Shown here: positions 8,955 through 18,145 of the stretch, piece by piece
Numbering within the stretch: the first letter of the stretch is position 1
How the letters are laid out: every line of letters begins with the position of its first letter
DNA from: Hyphomicrobiaceae bacterium
Lineage (GTDB): Bacteria > Pseudomonadota > Alphaproteobacteria > Rhizobiales > Hyphomicrobiaceae
Length of the DNA stretch: 64,000 bases
Direction of reading: 5' to 3'
Assembly (NCBI GenBank): GCA_022842785.1
Contig: JALHOW010000012.1
Span: 1-64,000, forward strand
Translations under genes and position numbers: made by a program
Notes under the pieces: generated by a model
Told to the model about the DNA's origin: nothing
Database searches by the model: none
What the model saw: only the letters and a program-made list of their open reading frames with translations

Positions 8955-9752
8955 ATGATGGAGCCCTTCCTGCTTCGCGCGCTCATTGCCGGCCTCGGCA
9001 TTGCCATCGTGGCGGCCCCGCTCGGCTGCCTCGTCGTATGGCGGCGCATGTCCTATTTCGGCTCGACCGTCGCGCACGCGGGCCTGCTCGGCGTTGCCTT
9101 CGGTATTGCCTTCGACATCGATCTCACGCTGGGCGTGATCCTGGTTTCGCTTGCGGTCGGCGCCATGCTGGTCGTGCTCGAGCGCCAGCCGCTGCTGCCC
9201 GTGGACAGCCTGCTCGGCATTCTCTCGCACGCCGCCCTGGCCCTCGGATTGATCGCGGCCGCGCGGCTTTCGGGCCAGCGCCTGGATCTGATGGGCTACC
9301 TTTTTGGGGACATCCTGGCGGTCAATGAAAGTGACCTCCTCTGGGTATTCATCGGCGGCGCGTTGGTGCTGGCCGCGATCGCGCTGTTCTGGAAGACGCT
9401 GGTGGCCATCGCCGTGCACAAGGAACTCGCGGCTGCCGAAGGGCACAACACCGCCCGCGCCGAGGCGGCGTTGATCATGCTGCTGGCCTTTATTATTGCC
9501 GTCGCCATGAAGGTCGTCGGCGTACTGCTGATCGTCGCTTTTCTCATCATGCCCGCGGCAGCCGCGCGGCCCTTCTCGGCGACGCCCGAAACGATGGTCG
9601 TGGGGGCGGCCGGGTTCGGCATTTTGGGGACGGCTGGCGGCCTCGCCCTGTCGGTTGTCTGGGACGTGCCGGCGGGTCCGGCCGTGGTCGTGGTACTCTC
9701 TGGCTTCTGCCTGGCCTCGCTGGCCGCGGCGTTCTCGCTGCAGAGGCGGTAG
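8955..9752 (+). CDS. Zinc/manganese-type ABC transporter permease (ZnuB/MntB family)
   Basis: This integral membrane protein of 265 residues belongs to the ABC-3 permease family, with 7-8 hydrophobic segments starting at residue 5 ([20 protein letters not shown]). [16 protein letters not shown] near residues 34-50 and [14 protein letters not shown] in the sixth segment are typical of ZnuB, which carries Zn2+ through the inner membrane together with the ATPase ZnuC and binding protein ZnuA. Neither partner nor a zur regulator lies beside it, which is unusual; they may be elsewhere. Two in-frame ATGs (8955, 8958) are possible. It is transcribed away from argJ and is followed 71 bases later by ispG. 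Confidence 0.85.
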   Translation: MMEPFLLRALIAGLGIAIVAAPLGCLVVWRRMSYFGSTVAHAGLLGVAFGIAFDIDLTLGVILVSLAVGAMLVVLERQPLLPVDSLLGILSHAALALGLIAAARLSGQRLDLMGYLFGDILAVNESDLLWVFIGGALVLAAIALFWKTLVAIAVHKELAAAEGHNTARAEAALIMLLAFIIAVAMKVVGVLLIVAFLIMPAAAARPFSATPETMVVGAAGFGILGTAGGLALSVVWDVPAGPAVVVVLSGFCLASLAAAFSLQRR

Positions 9753-9823
9753 TCAGGCGGTAGTTGGCTGTGACACGAAGGTGTGGCAATCAAGGGCCGT
9801 CCGAACCGGAGACAGGCTGAGAC

Positions 9824-11059
9824 ATGCTGACGAGCCCCGCTGAGCGCCGCCAGACCCATGCCGTCAACGTTGGCGGTGTGATCGTTGGGGGCGGCGCCCC
9901 AATCGTCGTTCAGTCCATGACCAACACTGATACCGCAGACGCCGAAGGCACGGCGCGGCAGGTTGCGGCGCTGGCGCGTGCGGGCTCTGAGATCGTCCGC
10001 ATCACCGTCGATCGAGACGAGGCAGCGAAGGCCGTGCCGCTCATTCGCGAGAAGCTCGCGAAGATGCGCGTCAGCGTGCCGATCGTTGGCGATTTCCACT
10101 ATAACGGCCACACGCTGCTCACCGATAACCCCGCCTGTGCGGAGGCGCTCGACAAGTACCGCATCAATCCCGGCAATGTCGGCTTCAAGGACAAGAAGGA
10201 CCGTCAGTTCTCCGCGATCATCGATCTCGCCTTGAAGCACAACAAGCCCGTGCGTATCGGCGTCAACTGGGGTTCGCTCGATCAGGCGCTGCTGACGCAC
10301 CTCATGGATGAGAACGCCAAGAGCGCAACGCCGAAGACTGCGCGCGCCGTGATGCATGAGGCGATCGTGCAGTCGGCGCTGCTCTCAGCTGAGCGCGCGG
10401 AAGAACTGGGCCTCGGCGGCGACCGCATCGTGATCTCAGCGAAGGTCTCGGCGGTGCAGGATCTGATTGCCGTCTATGCGATGCTGGCCGAGCGCTGCCG
10501 CTATGCGCTCCACCTCGGGCTTACCGAGGCCGGCATGGGCTCGAAGGGCATTGTCGCCTCCTCCGCGGCCATGGGTATCGTACTCCAGGCTGGCATTGGC
10601 GACACGATCCGCTATTCGCTGACGCCCGAGCCCGGCGGCGACCGCACACTCGAAGTGCAGGCCGCTCAGGAGCTGCTGCAGGTCATGGGGCTCAGGACGT
10701 TCATGCCCATCGTTGCGGCCTGCCCGGGCTGTGGGCGCACGACCTCGACGGTTTTCCAGGAACTCGCCCGCGACGTGCAGACCATGATCCGTGAGCGTAT
10801 GCCGGAGTGGCGGGCGCGTTATCCCGGCGTCGAGGCACTGAATCTGGCCGTTATGGGCTGCATCGTGAATGGCCCGGGCGAATCGAAGCACGCCGACATC
10901 GGCATTTCGCTTCCCGGCACCGGCGAGACGCCTTCGGCCCCCGTGTTCATCGACGGGCGCAAGGCCATGACCCTGCGGGGTCCGAATATTGCCAGCGAGT
11001 TCAAGACGATCGTCGAGGACTATATCGCGAAGCGCTATGGCACGAAGGCCGCCCAATAG
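9824..11059 (+). CDS. ispG: 4-hydroxy-3-methylbut-2-en-1-yl diphosphate synthase
   Basis: This protein of 411 residues performs the penultimate step of the methylerythritol phosphate pathway, reducing cyclic MEcPP to HMBPP. The N-terminal TIM barrel shows [14 protein letters not shown] and FHYNGHTLL, and the C-terminal [4Fe-4S] domain has Cys300 and Cys303 (CPGCGR) and Cys346 ([10 protein letters not shown]). Length fits the bacterial two-domain form. It follows znuB on the same strand. IspG is essential in bacteria lacking the mevalonate route, so this is a core chromosomal gene. Confidence 0.97.
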   Translation: MLTSPAERRQTHAVNVGGVIVGGGAPIVVQSMTNTDTADAEGTARQVAALARAGSEIVRITVDRDEAAKAVPLIREKLAKMRVSVPIVGDFHYNGHTLLTDNPACAEALDKYRINPGNVGFKDKKDRQFSAIIDLALKHNKPVRIGVNWGSLDQALLTHLMDENAKSATPKTARAVMHEAIVQSALLSAERAEELGLGGDRIVISAKVSAVQDLIAVYAMLAERCRYALHLGLTEAGMGSKGIVASSAAMGIVLQAGIGDTIRYSLTPEPGGDRTLEVQAAQELLQVMGLRTFMPIVAACPGCGRTTSTVFQELARDVQTMIRERMPEWRARYPGVEALNLAVMGCIVNGPGESKHADIGISLPGTGETPSAPVFIDGRKAMTLRGPNIASEFKTIVEDYIAKRYGTKAAQ

Positions 11060-11174
11060 GCGCTCCGCACTGCTTCCCTGCACGATTTGACAGAGACAAG
11101 CACCCGCGCGACCTCGTAAGATTGTGACGGTCGCCTTGCTGCGGCCGCTCGTGCCAATCCACTGAGCACATCAC

Positions 11175-11567
11175 ATGTACGAACAGGTCACGCGCTCTAT
11201 CCGCGTGCGCGTCCGGCCAGAGTACCTGGAAGCACAGTCTGCTCCCGACGAGGGGCGGTACTTCTGGTCCTACACGGTCGAGATTCTCAACGAAGGCAGC
11301 GAGACGGTTCAGCTCCGCTCGCGCTACTGGCGCATCACCGACGGCAATGGTCATGTCGAGGAGGTGCGCGGGCCCGGCGTGGTCGGACAGACCCCGGTGC
11401 TCGGGCCGGGCGAATCGTTCGAGTACACCTCGGGATGTCCACTCAGGACAACGTCGGGGATCATGGTCGGCTCCTATCAGATGGCGAAGACCAACGGCGC
11501 GCTGATCGATATCGCCATTCCCGCGTTCTCGCTCGACAGTCCTTTCGCGCGGCGCAGCCTGAACTGA
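11175..11567 (+). CDS. apaG: ApaG domain protein
   Basis: This 130-residue protein is a single ApaG domain (DUF525), a fibronectin-III-like beta fold. [40 protein letters not shown] is the family signature (about residues 48-87). In enterobacteria ApaG has been linked to Co2+ resistance and Mg2+ efflux, and human proteins carry the same domain, but the biochemical role is not settled. It lies between ispG and argE, 30 bases before argE, and could be co-transcribed with it. Confidence 0.93.
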   Translation: MYEQVTRSIRVRVRPEYLEAQSAPDEGRYFWSYTVEILNEGSETVQLRSRYWRITDGNGHVEEVRGPGVVGQTPVLGPGESFEYTSGCPLRTTSGIMVGSYQMAKTNGALIDIAIPAFSLDSPFARRSLN

Positions 11568-11597
11568 GCGTCAGGCGCTACCAACCAAGGAGTTTGA

Positions 11598-12758
11598 ATG
11601 TCGTCCCTTATTTCCGACACCAAGGCTTTGCTCGCGAAGCTGGTGTCGTTCGACACCATCAGCGCGAAGACCAACATTCCCTGCGCCGAGTTCATTCGCG
11701 ACTATCTTGCCGGTCAGGGCGTAGAGGCCACGCTGCTTCCCTCGGATGACGGCATTCACGCCAATCTTTTCGCCACGATTGGCCCGCCGGGTGACGGCGG
11801 CATTGCGTTCTCGGGCCATATGGATGTGGTGCCTGTTGCAGGCCAGCCCTGGGATACGAACCCCTTCGCAATGGTCGAGAAGGACGGGCGCCTGTACGGT
11901 CGCGGCACGTGCGACATGAAGGGCTATCTCGCCTGCGTACTCGCGCTCGTGCCGGAGATGAAGAAGCGTGGCGTGAAGCGCCCGCTGCATGTCGTGTTCT
12001 CCTATGACGAGGAAGTGGGCTGCACGGGCGTGAAGCCCATGATTGCCGAGTTCGGCAAGTCCTTGCCGACGCCCGGCATCGTGCTCGTCGGCGAGCCGAC
12101 GCTGATGACCGTCGTCGACGCGCACAAGGGCGGCTATCGCTTTCGCACGGAAATCACGGGGCAGGCGGCTCATTCCTCGAAGCCGCAGCTCGGGGCGTCA
12201 GCGATCTTCGCGGCAGCCGATCTCGCAATGGAACTGCGACGCATCGAGGAGCGGCTGAAAGCGCGCCAGATCAATCCGCGTTTCGACCCGGCCTACTCGT
12301 CGATCTCGGTCGGCTCGATTACGGGGGGCGTTGCGCACAATATCATTCCTCCCCATTGCGAGATGAACTGGGGTGTGCGTGCCCTGCCGGGGCTCGACAT
12401 TCCGGCACTCGTCAAGGAGTTCGACGATTACGCGCAGAAGCACGTCCTGCCGCCGATGCGCGCGGTGAGCGATGACTGCGCGATCGTGACGACGGCGACG
12501 GGTGTGCTGCCCGCGTTCGCCTCGGGCGAGAATTCGGCTGCGACGTCGCTGGCGCTGAAGCTCGCCGAGCAGAACGAGACGTTCGCCGTGGCCTACGGCA
12601 CCGAGGCGAGCCATTTCCAGGCTGCGGGCTGCTCGTCCGTCGTGTGCGGGCCGGGCAGCATCGATCAGGCGCATCAGGCGAATGAGTTCGTCGCCATCAG
12701 TGAGCTGGAGCGCTGCCTCACGTATCTCGAGCGGGTCATCGATACGGCGAGCGCGTAG
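11598..12758 (+). CDS. argE: Acetylornithine deacetylase (M20 family)
   Basis: This 386-residue metallopeptidase-fold enzyme removes the acetyl group from N-acetylornithine to give ornithine. Zinc ligands and catalytic residues are recognisable: His74 and Asp76 in FSGHMDVVP, Asp106 in GRGTCDMKG, Glu138/Glu139 in YDEEVG and Glu166 in VGEPT, with a C-terminal histidine in QAHQANEF. The dimerisation domain lies at about 180-290. AAGGAG precedes the ATG. The window also encodes ArgJ, so the cell has both the recycling and the hydrolytic route; the protein could instead prefer another N-acyl amino acid, but the match to alphaproteobacterial ArgE is good. Confidence 0.9.
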   Translation: MSSLISDTKALLAKLVSFDTISAKTNIPCAEFIRDYLAGQGVEATLLPSDDGIHANLFATIGPPGDGGIAFSGHMDVVPVAGQPWDTNPFAMVEKDGRLYGRGTCDMKGYLACVLALVPEMKKRGVKRPLHVVFSYDEEVGCTGVKPMIAEFGKSLPTPGIVLVGEPTLMTVVDAHKGGYRFRTEITGQAAHSSKPQLGASAIFAAADLAMELRRIEERLKARQINPRFDPAYSSISVGSITGGVAHNIIPPHCEMNWGVRALPGLDIPALVKEFDDYAQKHVLPPMRAVSDDCAIVTTATGVLPAFASGENSAATSLALKLAEQNETFAVAYGTEASHFQAAGCSSVVCGPGSIDQAHQANEFVAISELERCLTYLERVIDTASA

Positions 12759-12781
12759 CCGCGCATCTTCGCGGAGGTCGC

Positions 12782-13039
12782 ATGGCAACGAAGACGGTTG
12801 GTTCCGTCCGCAAGCTCATCGAGTTCGACAGCGAGACGTGGCGCGCGCTGGAGGGCCTCTCACGCGACAGTCTCGCCAGCACCCAGGAGTTGGCGGACGA
12901 AGCTTTCCGCGATCTTCTAAAGAAGCATCGGCGCCCAGTGACGCTGCGCGAGGCGCTCAAGGCGAGCACCCGCACTATTCCCGCGAATGATGCCGACGGG
13001 GTGCCGCGCCGCAGCGCAAGGCCGCGGCGCAAGCGCTAG
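12782..13039 (+). CDS. Small basic protein, possibly ribbon-helix-helix-like
   Basis: The 85-residue product begins with a strand-helix-helix pattern (VRKLIEFDSETWRALEGLSRDSLASTQELADEAFRDLLKKH, about residues 9-49) that resembles a ribbon-helix-helix DNA-binding fold, and ends in a basic tail (RRSARPRRKR). GGAGG lies four to five bases before the ATG. It follows argE by 23 bases and ends one base before the convergent SDR gene. The fold suggestion is inference; no name can be given. Confidence 0.65.
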   Translation: MATKTVGSVRKLIEFDSETWRALEGLSRDSLASTQELADEAFRDLLKKHRRPVTLREALKASTRTIPANDADGVPRRSARPRRKR

Positions 13040-13040
13040 C

Positions 13041-13790
13041 TCAGTACGTCGCGCGGCCGCCGGAGATATCGAGGATGCTACCTGTCGTGAACGAGCAGTC
13101 CTCGGATGCGGCGAACGCGGCGAGTGCGGCGATCTCCTCGACATTCACAAAACGCGCGCGCGGGATCTTCGACAGCATGAAGTCGATGTGCTGCTGCGTC
13201 ATCTGGTCGAAGATCGCAGTTTTCGCGGCGGCTGGCGTGATGGCATTCACTGAGATGTCGTACTGCGCGAGCTCCTTCGCGAGGCTCTTCGTGAGCGCGA
13301 TCACGCCGGCCTTCGACGCGGAGTAGTGCGCCGCATTGGGATTGCCCTCCTTGCCGGCGATCGATGCGATGTTGACGATGCGCCCATATTTCTGCGCGAT
13401 CATCGTGGGCGCGACGGCGCGGCAGCAGTAGAAGGGCCCGTCGAGATTGATCTTGAGCACGCGCTGCCAGTCGGCAATGGGCAGCTCCCAGGTCGGAGCA
13501 TTGCCGCCCGCGATGCCCGCGTTGTTGACCAGGATGTCGATACGCTTGAGGTCGCCGAGCGTCGCTTTCACGCCAGCGTCGATCGACTCCGGATTGGTTA
13601 CGTCGACGGCATAGACCTTCGCCGATGCGCCAAGCTCCTTGGCGGTCTTCTCGGCCAAGGCCTTGTCGAGATCCCAGATCGCGACCTTCGCGCCCGAGGC
13701 GATGAAGCGCTCGCTGATCGCGCGGCCGATGCCTTGCGCACCGCCAGTGACGACGGCAATGCGGTTCTTGAGGTCGATTGCGTTGGCCAT
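13041..13790 (-). CDS. SDR-family NAD(P)-dependent dehydrogenase
   Basis: This 249-residue classical short-chain dehydrogenase carries TGGAQGIG (about 15-22), NNAG (about 90) and the Ser-Tyr-Lys triad in ASIAGKEGNPNAAHYSASKAG. It resembles 3-oxoacyl-ACP reductase-like and sugar-acid dehydrogenases. As the last gene of the putative ten-gene catabolic operon it follows an OtnC-type decarboxylase and an OtnK-type kinase, so a plausible role is oxidation of a four-carbon sugar acid or related hydroxy acid, a step done in known tetronate pathways by dehydrogenases such as LtnD. That assignment rests on context only. Confidence 0.85.
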   Translation of the reverse strand: MANAIDLKNRIAVVTGGAQGIGRAISERFIASGAKVAIWDLDKALAEKTAKELGASAKVYAVDVTNPESIDAGVKATLGDLKRIDILVNNAGIAGGNAPTWELPIADWQRVLKINLDGPFYCCRAVAPTMIAQKYGRIVNIASIAGKEGNPNAAHYSASKAGVIALTKSLAKELAQYDISVNAITPAAAKTAIFDQMTQQHIDFMLSKIPRARFVNVEEIAALAAFAASEDCSFTTGSILDISGGRATY

Positions 13791-13823
13791 GGGTGTTTCC
13801 TCGAATGTTGTTGTCGCGTGAAT

Positions 13824-14456
13824 TTAGTGGAAGCGGCGTTCCAGCTCGGTAACCTGCTCGTCCGTCAGGAGGCGGAGGCGTTCCCCACGCAGCATGAGAA
13901 AGAGCTTGGCAGTCTCCTCGAGTTCCTCGATGGCATCCTGCGCGGCCGAGAGGCTTGAGCCAGCTACCACCGGGCCATGGTTCGCCAGAAGTAAAGCGTG
14001 GTGCTTGCCCGCGAGTGCGCCGACAGCATTCGCGAGCGTCTCGTCACCCGGCGGATAGTAGGGCACCAGCGGCAGGCGGCCGATACGCATGGCGTAGTAG
14101 GCCGTGATCGGCGGCAGGCAGTTGCTGTGATCGATGCCGTCGAGGCAGCTCACGGCGACGGAATGCGTCGAGTGCAGGTGTACGACGGCGCCGCTTCCCG
14201 GTCGCGCGCCGTACATTGTTGTGTGCAGGAAGGCTTCCTTGGTCGGCTTGTCGCCGTCGACGAGGTGGCCTGAGGCGTCCAGCTTGGAAAGCCGCGCCGG
14301 ATCGAGCGTGCCGAGCGATGAACCGGTCGGCGTCATGAGCCAGCCGCCATCCGGGAGCGCAATGGAGATATTGCCGGTCGAGCCGTGCGTCAGCCCGCGG
14401 TTGAAGAGCGACGCGCCGGCCCTCACGATGTCTTCGCGCAGGCGGCTCTCGCTCAC
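13824..14456 (-). CDS. otnC: Class II aldolase/adducin-fold protein, probable 3-oxo-tetronate 4-phosphate decarboxylase
   Basis: This 210-residue class II aldolase-fold protein has the expected metal site: Glu74 and His78 (KEAFLH), His93 and His95 (HLHSTHSV) and His160 (LANHGP). The GSTGNIS loop (about 25-31) binds the phosphate. In characterised four-carbon acid sugar pathways OtnC decarboxylates 3-oxo-tetronate 4-phosphate to dihydroxyacetone phosphate. The start is a GTG at 14456 whose codon overlaps the kinase stop codon by the four bases GTGA, giving translational coupling; the frame extends further upstream only as a shadow of the kinase gene. A fuculose-phosphate aldolase-like role is the alternative, but the kinase next door favours OtnC. 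Confidence 0.87.
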   Translation of the reverse strand: MSESRLREDIVRAGASLFNRGLTHGSTGNISIALPDGGWLMTPTGSSLGTLDPARLSKLDASGHLVDGDKPTKEAFLHTTMYGARPGSGAVVHLHSTHSVAVSCLDGIDHSNCLPPITAYYAMRIGRLPLVPYYPPGDETLANAVGALAGKHHALLLANHGPVVAGSSLSAAQDAIEELEETAKLFLMLRGERLRLLTDEQVTELERRFH

Positions 14457-15718
14457 GACAGCTTCTCCCAGGCCTTGAGGAAGAAATCCGGCGCGCCGAA
14501 GTTTCCGGATTTGAGCGCCAGCACAATGTCGCGCCCGCCGATGGCGCGTGTCCACGGCACGCCGGGATCGATCTCGGGACCGATCTCGAGCGCGGTGACG
14601 CCGAGGCCGTTGACGACGGCGCCCGACGTCTCGCCACCAGCGACGATCATGCGGCTGAAACCGGCATCCGCGAGGCCGATGGCGGTGGCGGCGAGCGCTT
14701 CCTCGACGATGGCGCCGGCCTTCTCGCGACCGAGCTTCGACTGGGCCGCCGCGACGGCATCCGGATCGGCGCTCGAATAGACGAGCGGTGGTTGGTCGGC
14801 TGGCTGATCCTTGACCCAGGCAATGATGTGCGCGGCGCTCATCTCGCCCGACGCGAGCGCGAGCGGATCGAGGTGCAGAGTCGGCAGGCCTGCAGCGATC
14901 GCAGCCTGCACCTGTCCGCGGGTCGCAGCGCTGCAGCTTCCCGCGAGAATAAGCGCGCGGCCCTTTGGCGCGCGCATCGATGCTGGTGCGTCTGCGGCTT
15001 TCATCAGCCCGGCGCGCACGAAGTTGGCAGGCAGGCCAAGCGCGACGCCCGAGCCGCCGGTGATGAGCTTCATGCCGGCTGCGGCAGTTCCCATGTCGAT
15101 GAGATGGCGGTCTGTGATCGCATCGAGAACGAGGAACCGCTCGTCGCGCTGATCGGCTGCTGCCATGGCGGTCTTGATCGCCTCGGCGCCAGCATCGACG
15201 ATAGCAAACGGCACGAGGCCGACTTTGAGCTTCGTCTGCCGCTGCAGCACACGAGCGAGATTGGAATCGCGCATGGGCGTCAGCGGATGATCCTTCATGG
15301 GGCTCTCAGCAAGCGGCACGTCGCCGACGAAGAGATTGCCCTGATAGACCGTGCGCTTGTTCGTCGGGAATGCCGGGCAGGCGATCGCCTGCCGCGCACC
15401 GAGATGTGCGAGGAGCGCTTCCGCGACAGGCCCGATATTGCCTTCGTCCGTCGAGTCGAATGTCGAGCAGTACTTGAAGAAGAGCTGATTTGCGCCGCCG
15501 GCTAGCAGCGCGTCAGCCGCCGCGAGCGAGAGCGACACCGCCTCGCCGACCGGACAGGTGCGTGTCTTGAGCGCGACCACGACGGCATCGTAACCGGAGA
15601 GATCCTCGCTCTTGTCGGGCACCTGCATGACCTGCACGGTCTTCATACCCGCACGGGTCAGCATGAGCGCGAGATCGGTCGCGCCGGTCAGGTCATCGGC
15701 GATGCATCCGAGCAGCAT
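14453..15718 (-). CDS. otnK: Four-carbon acid sugar kinase (OtnK type)
   Basis: This 421-residue protein has the two-domain fold of the four-carbon acid sugar kinase family (formerly DUF1537). The N-terminal sugar-binding domain opens with IADDLTGATD (6-15) and has FFKYCSTFDST (about 80-90) and PAFPTNKRTVYQGNLFVGDVPL (about 114-135); the C-terminal nucleotide-binding domain has LAGSCS and ETSGAVVNGLG. OtnK phosphorylates 3-oxo-tetronate at O4, preparing the substrate for OtnC. The fused stop/start with the aldolase gene confirms they act together. The true substrate could be any stereoisomer of a tetronate. Confidence 0.9.
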   Translation of the reverse strand: MLLGCIADDLTGATDLALMLTRAGMKTVQVMQVPDKSEDLSGYDAVVVALKTRTCPVGEAVSLSLAAADALLAGGANQLFFKYCSTFDSTDEGNIGPVAEALLAHLGARQAIACPAFPTNKRTVYQGNLFVGDVPLAESPMKDHPLTPMRDSNLARVLQRQTKLKVGLVPFAIVDAGAEAIKTAMAAADQRDERFLVLDAITDRHLIDMGTAAAGMKLITGGSGVALGLPANFVRAGLMKAADAPASMRAPKGRALILAGSCSAATRGQVQAAIAAGLPTLHLDPLALASGEMSAAHIIAWVKDQPADQPPLVYSSADPDAVAAAQSKLGREKAGAIVEEALAATAIGLADAGFSRMIVAGGETSGAVVNGLGVTALEIGPEIDPGVPWTRAIGGRDIVLALKSGNFGAPDFFLKAWEKLS

Positions 15719-15754
15719 GGGCGCCCTCCCTGGGCACGATTTACGTTGGCGGTC

Positions 15755-18070
15755 TTATGCCGCCTTGGCCTTGCGCGCGTTTTCGATGGCTTCCCAGATG
15801 CGCGCAGGTGTTGCCGGCATCTCGATGTGCGTGATGCCGAGGGGGCTGAGCGCATCGCAGACAGCGTTGATGGTGGCTGCGAGCGATCCGACCGTGCCTG
15901 CCTCGCCGACGCCCTTGGCGCCGAGTGAATTCACCTTCGTCGGCACTTCGCGCGTGCGGATATTGATGTTCGGCAGATCGTGCGCGCGCGGGATCATGTA
16001 GTCCATGAACGAGCCGGTCGCGAGCTGCGCCGTCTCGGGATCATAGACGATTGTCTCGCCGATGGCTTGCGCGACGCCCTGAGCGACGCCGCCGTGGATC
16101 TGTCCGCGCGCGAGCGTCGGGTTGATCACCGTACCGATGTCCTCGACGATCGTGTAGCGCGTGATCTCGAGCGATCCGGTGTCCGGATCGATCTCGACCT
16201 CGCACATGTGGCAGCCATTGGGGTAGGTCACCGACGGCGGCTGGAACTCGCCAGCGGCGGAGAAGCCGTCATCGTTGGCTTTCTCGGCGTGGTCGGCCAC
16301 CTCGAACAGCGTTACAGCGCGGTTCGTGCCCGTCAGGCGGAAATGTCCGTCCGCGAACTCGATGTCGTTTGGCTTGGCCTCGAGCATTTCCGCGGCGATC
16401 TCGCGGCCCTTCGCAATGGCATTGTCGAGCGTGATCGCAACGCACGCGCCGCCGACGCCGGTGCTGCTCGATCCGCCATTGCCGCGTCCGCCGGGTAGAA
16501 GGTCCGTGTCCCCCTGCACGTAGCGCACTTTCTCGACGGGCACGCTGAGGCGCTGCGCGACGAGATGCGACATCATTGTTTCGATGCCCTGGCCGACACT
16601 CATGACGCCAGTGTTGAGCGTCACCGTGCCGTCGCTCGATATGCGGACCGACGAGTAGTCCTTGCCGGGCTTCACGAAGGGGCCGCCCGCCACCTCGATC
16701 GGGTTCGCAATCCCGAGGCCGCGCAGCTTGCCGCGCTTTGCCGATGCGGCGCGCCGCGCTTCGAAACCAGCGCGATCGGCGAGCTCCGCAGCGCCCGTCA
16801 TGTTGCCTTCGAACTCGCCGCAGTCATAAACGAACGTGAAGCCCGTATCGTACGGCATGGCTGCCGGCGGCACGAGATTGCGCAGGCGCAGCTGATAGGG
16901 ATCGATCTTCATCTCGCGCGCGGCGATATCGATCAGACGCTCGATCGCGTAGGTCGCTTCCGGGCGGCCGGCGCCGCGATAGGGTGCCGTGCCCTGCTGG
17001 TTCGTGAAGATGCCGCGCACGCTCGCAACAATGGTCGGGATGCGATAGACGCCCGCGATGCCGCCGAGATTGCCGATCATGAAGAGCGAGCGGCCATTGA
17101 GATAGCAGCCGATGTTCACGTCGAAATTGCCGCGCAGGCCGAGGATCTTGCCGTCCTTGTCCAGCGCGAGTTCGGCATCGATATGCACGTCGCGACCATG
17201 ATCGTCCGAGAGAAAACCTTCGCGCCGCTCCGAAATCCAGCGGACGGGTCGGCCGAGGCGCTTCGCCGCCCAGAGCACGAGCACGTCTTCGGGATAGACG
17301 CCGCTCTTCATGCCGAAAGAGCCGCCGACATCGCCGGCAAGAATGCGGATCTTCGATTGGTCTACCTTGAAGAGGCCCGCCAGGGTCGGCCGCATGGCGA
17401 ACGGGCTCTGCGTCGAGGCGTGAATGACGTAGCGGCCTTCGTCGTCGATGAGGCCGAGCGCGCCGCGTGGCTCCATGCTGCACGCCGTCACGCGCGAGAC
17501 GTGCGATGTCAGGCGTGCGACGTGCGCGGCTCCGGCCGCGGCCTTCTCGAAGGCGTCGTTGTCGCCCTTCTTCCAGACATAGGCGATGTTGTCCGGAACC
17601 TCGTCCCATACAACGGGTGCGCCGGGAGCGAGCGCCGGCTCGACATCGGGGACGGCATCGAGCGGGTCGTAGTCGATCTCGACGAGTTCACCTGCGGCCT
17701 CTGCCTGATCGACGCTTTCGGCAACGACCAGCACGACACACTCGCCGACAAACCTCACGCGATCGCGCGCGAGCACGGGGCGCTTGGCCTGATGCGCCTT
17801 CTGGCCGTCCGACTTCGACAGCTCGACGCCGCAGGGAAGATCGCCGATGCCGTCAGCGGTGAGGTCGGCAGCCGTCAGAACCGCGAGCACGCCCGGTGCC
17901 GTCCTGGCGGCCGCTGTGTCGATGCTGTTGATCTTGGCGTGCGCGTAGACCGAGCGGACCGTGAAGGCATGGGCGAGGCGTGGCAGGCGGAGATCGGCGA
18001 CGTAGCGGCCTCGGCCCGTTGCCAGGCGCTCGTCCTCGATCCGGCCCGTGTACGCAATCGTCTCGGTCAT
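15755..18070 (-). CDS. Molybdopterin-binding large subunit, xanthine dehydrogenase/CoxL family
   Basis: This protein of 771 residues is a full-length molybdenum hydroxylase large subunit. An N-terminal xanthine dehydrogenase a/b hammerhead domain (about 15-120) precedes the Mo-cofactor domains; GGSFGMKSG (about 250) and the active-site loop APYRGAGRPEA (about 363-373) are seen, and the catalytic Glu is in GAKGVGEAGT near 720. The loop YRGAGR, not the YRCSFR of true aerobic CO dehydrogenase, means it does not oxidise CO; it probably hydroxylates an aldehyde or heterocycle. The iron-sulfur and FAD subunits (CoxS, CoxM) that normally accompany it are absent from the neighbourhood. It sits between the transporter and the tetronate-type genes. 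Confidence 0.93.
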   Translation of the reverse strand: MTETIAYTGRIEDERLATGRGRYVADLRLPRLAHAFTVRSVYAHAKINSIDTAAARTAPGVLAVLTAADLTADGIGDLPCGVELSKSDGQKAHQAKRPVLARDRVRFVGECVVLVVAESVDQAEAAGELVEIDYDPLDAVPDVEPALAPGAPVVWDEVPDNIAYVWKKGDNDAFEKAAAGAAHVARLTSHVSRVTACSMEPRGALGLIDDEGRYVIHASTQSPFAMRPTLAGLFKVDQSKIRILAGDVGGSFGMKSGVYPEDVLVLWAAKRLGRPVRWISERREGFLSDDHGRDVHIDAELALDKDGKILGLRGNFDVNIGCYLNGRSLFMIGNLGGIAGVYRIPTIVASVRGIFTNQQGTAPYRGAGRPEATYAIERLIDIAAREMKIDPYQLRLRNLVPPAAMPYDTGFTFVYDCGEFEGNMTGAAELADRAGFEARRAASAKRGKLRGLGIANPIEVAGGPFVKPGKDYSSVRISSDGTVTLNTGVMSVGQGIETMMSHLVAQRLSVPVEKVRYVQGDTDLLPGGRGNGGSSSTGVGGACVAITLDNAIAKGREIAAEMLEAKPNDIEFADGHFRLTGTNRAVTLFEVADHAEKANDDGFSAAGEFQPPSVTYPNGCHMCEVEIDPDTGSLEITRYTIVEDIGTVINPTLARGQIHGGVAQGVAQAIGETIVYDPETAQLATGSFMDYMIPRAHDLPNINIRTREVPTKVNSLGAKGVGEAGTVGSLAATINAVCDALSPLGITHIEMPATPARIWEAIENARKAKAA

Positions 18071-18145
18071 CCGTAGTCTCCATAAAGTCCGGCAGGTCCG
18101 GACATAACCATAGTGACCGAGCGCTGATCGGCAAGCGTTTCGCGG

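Noticed and set aside
15755-18070. Aerobic CO dehydrogenase large subunit
   Set aside because: The active-site loop has YRGAGR, not the CODH YRCSFR with its essential Cys, and no CoxS/CoxM is present.
16565-18076. 503-codon open frame opposite the molybdopterin hydroxylase gene
   Set aside because: Antisense shadow of a clear CoxL-family gene; no protein features.
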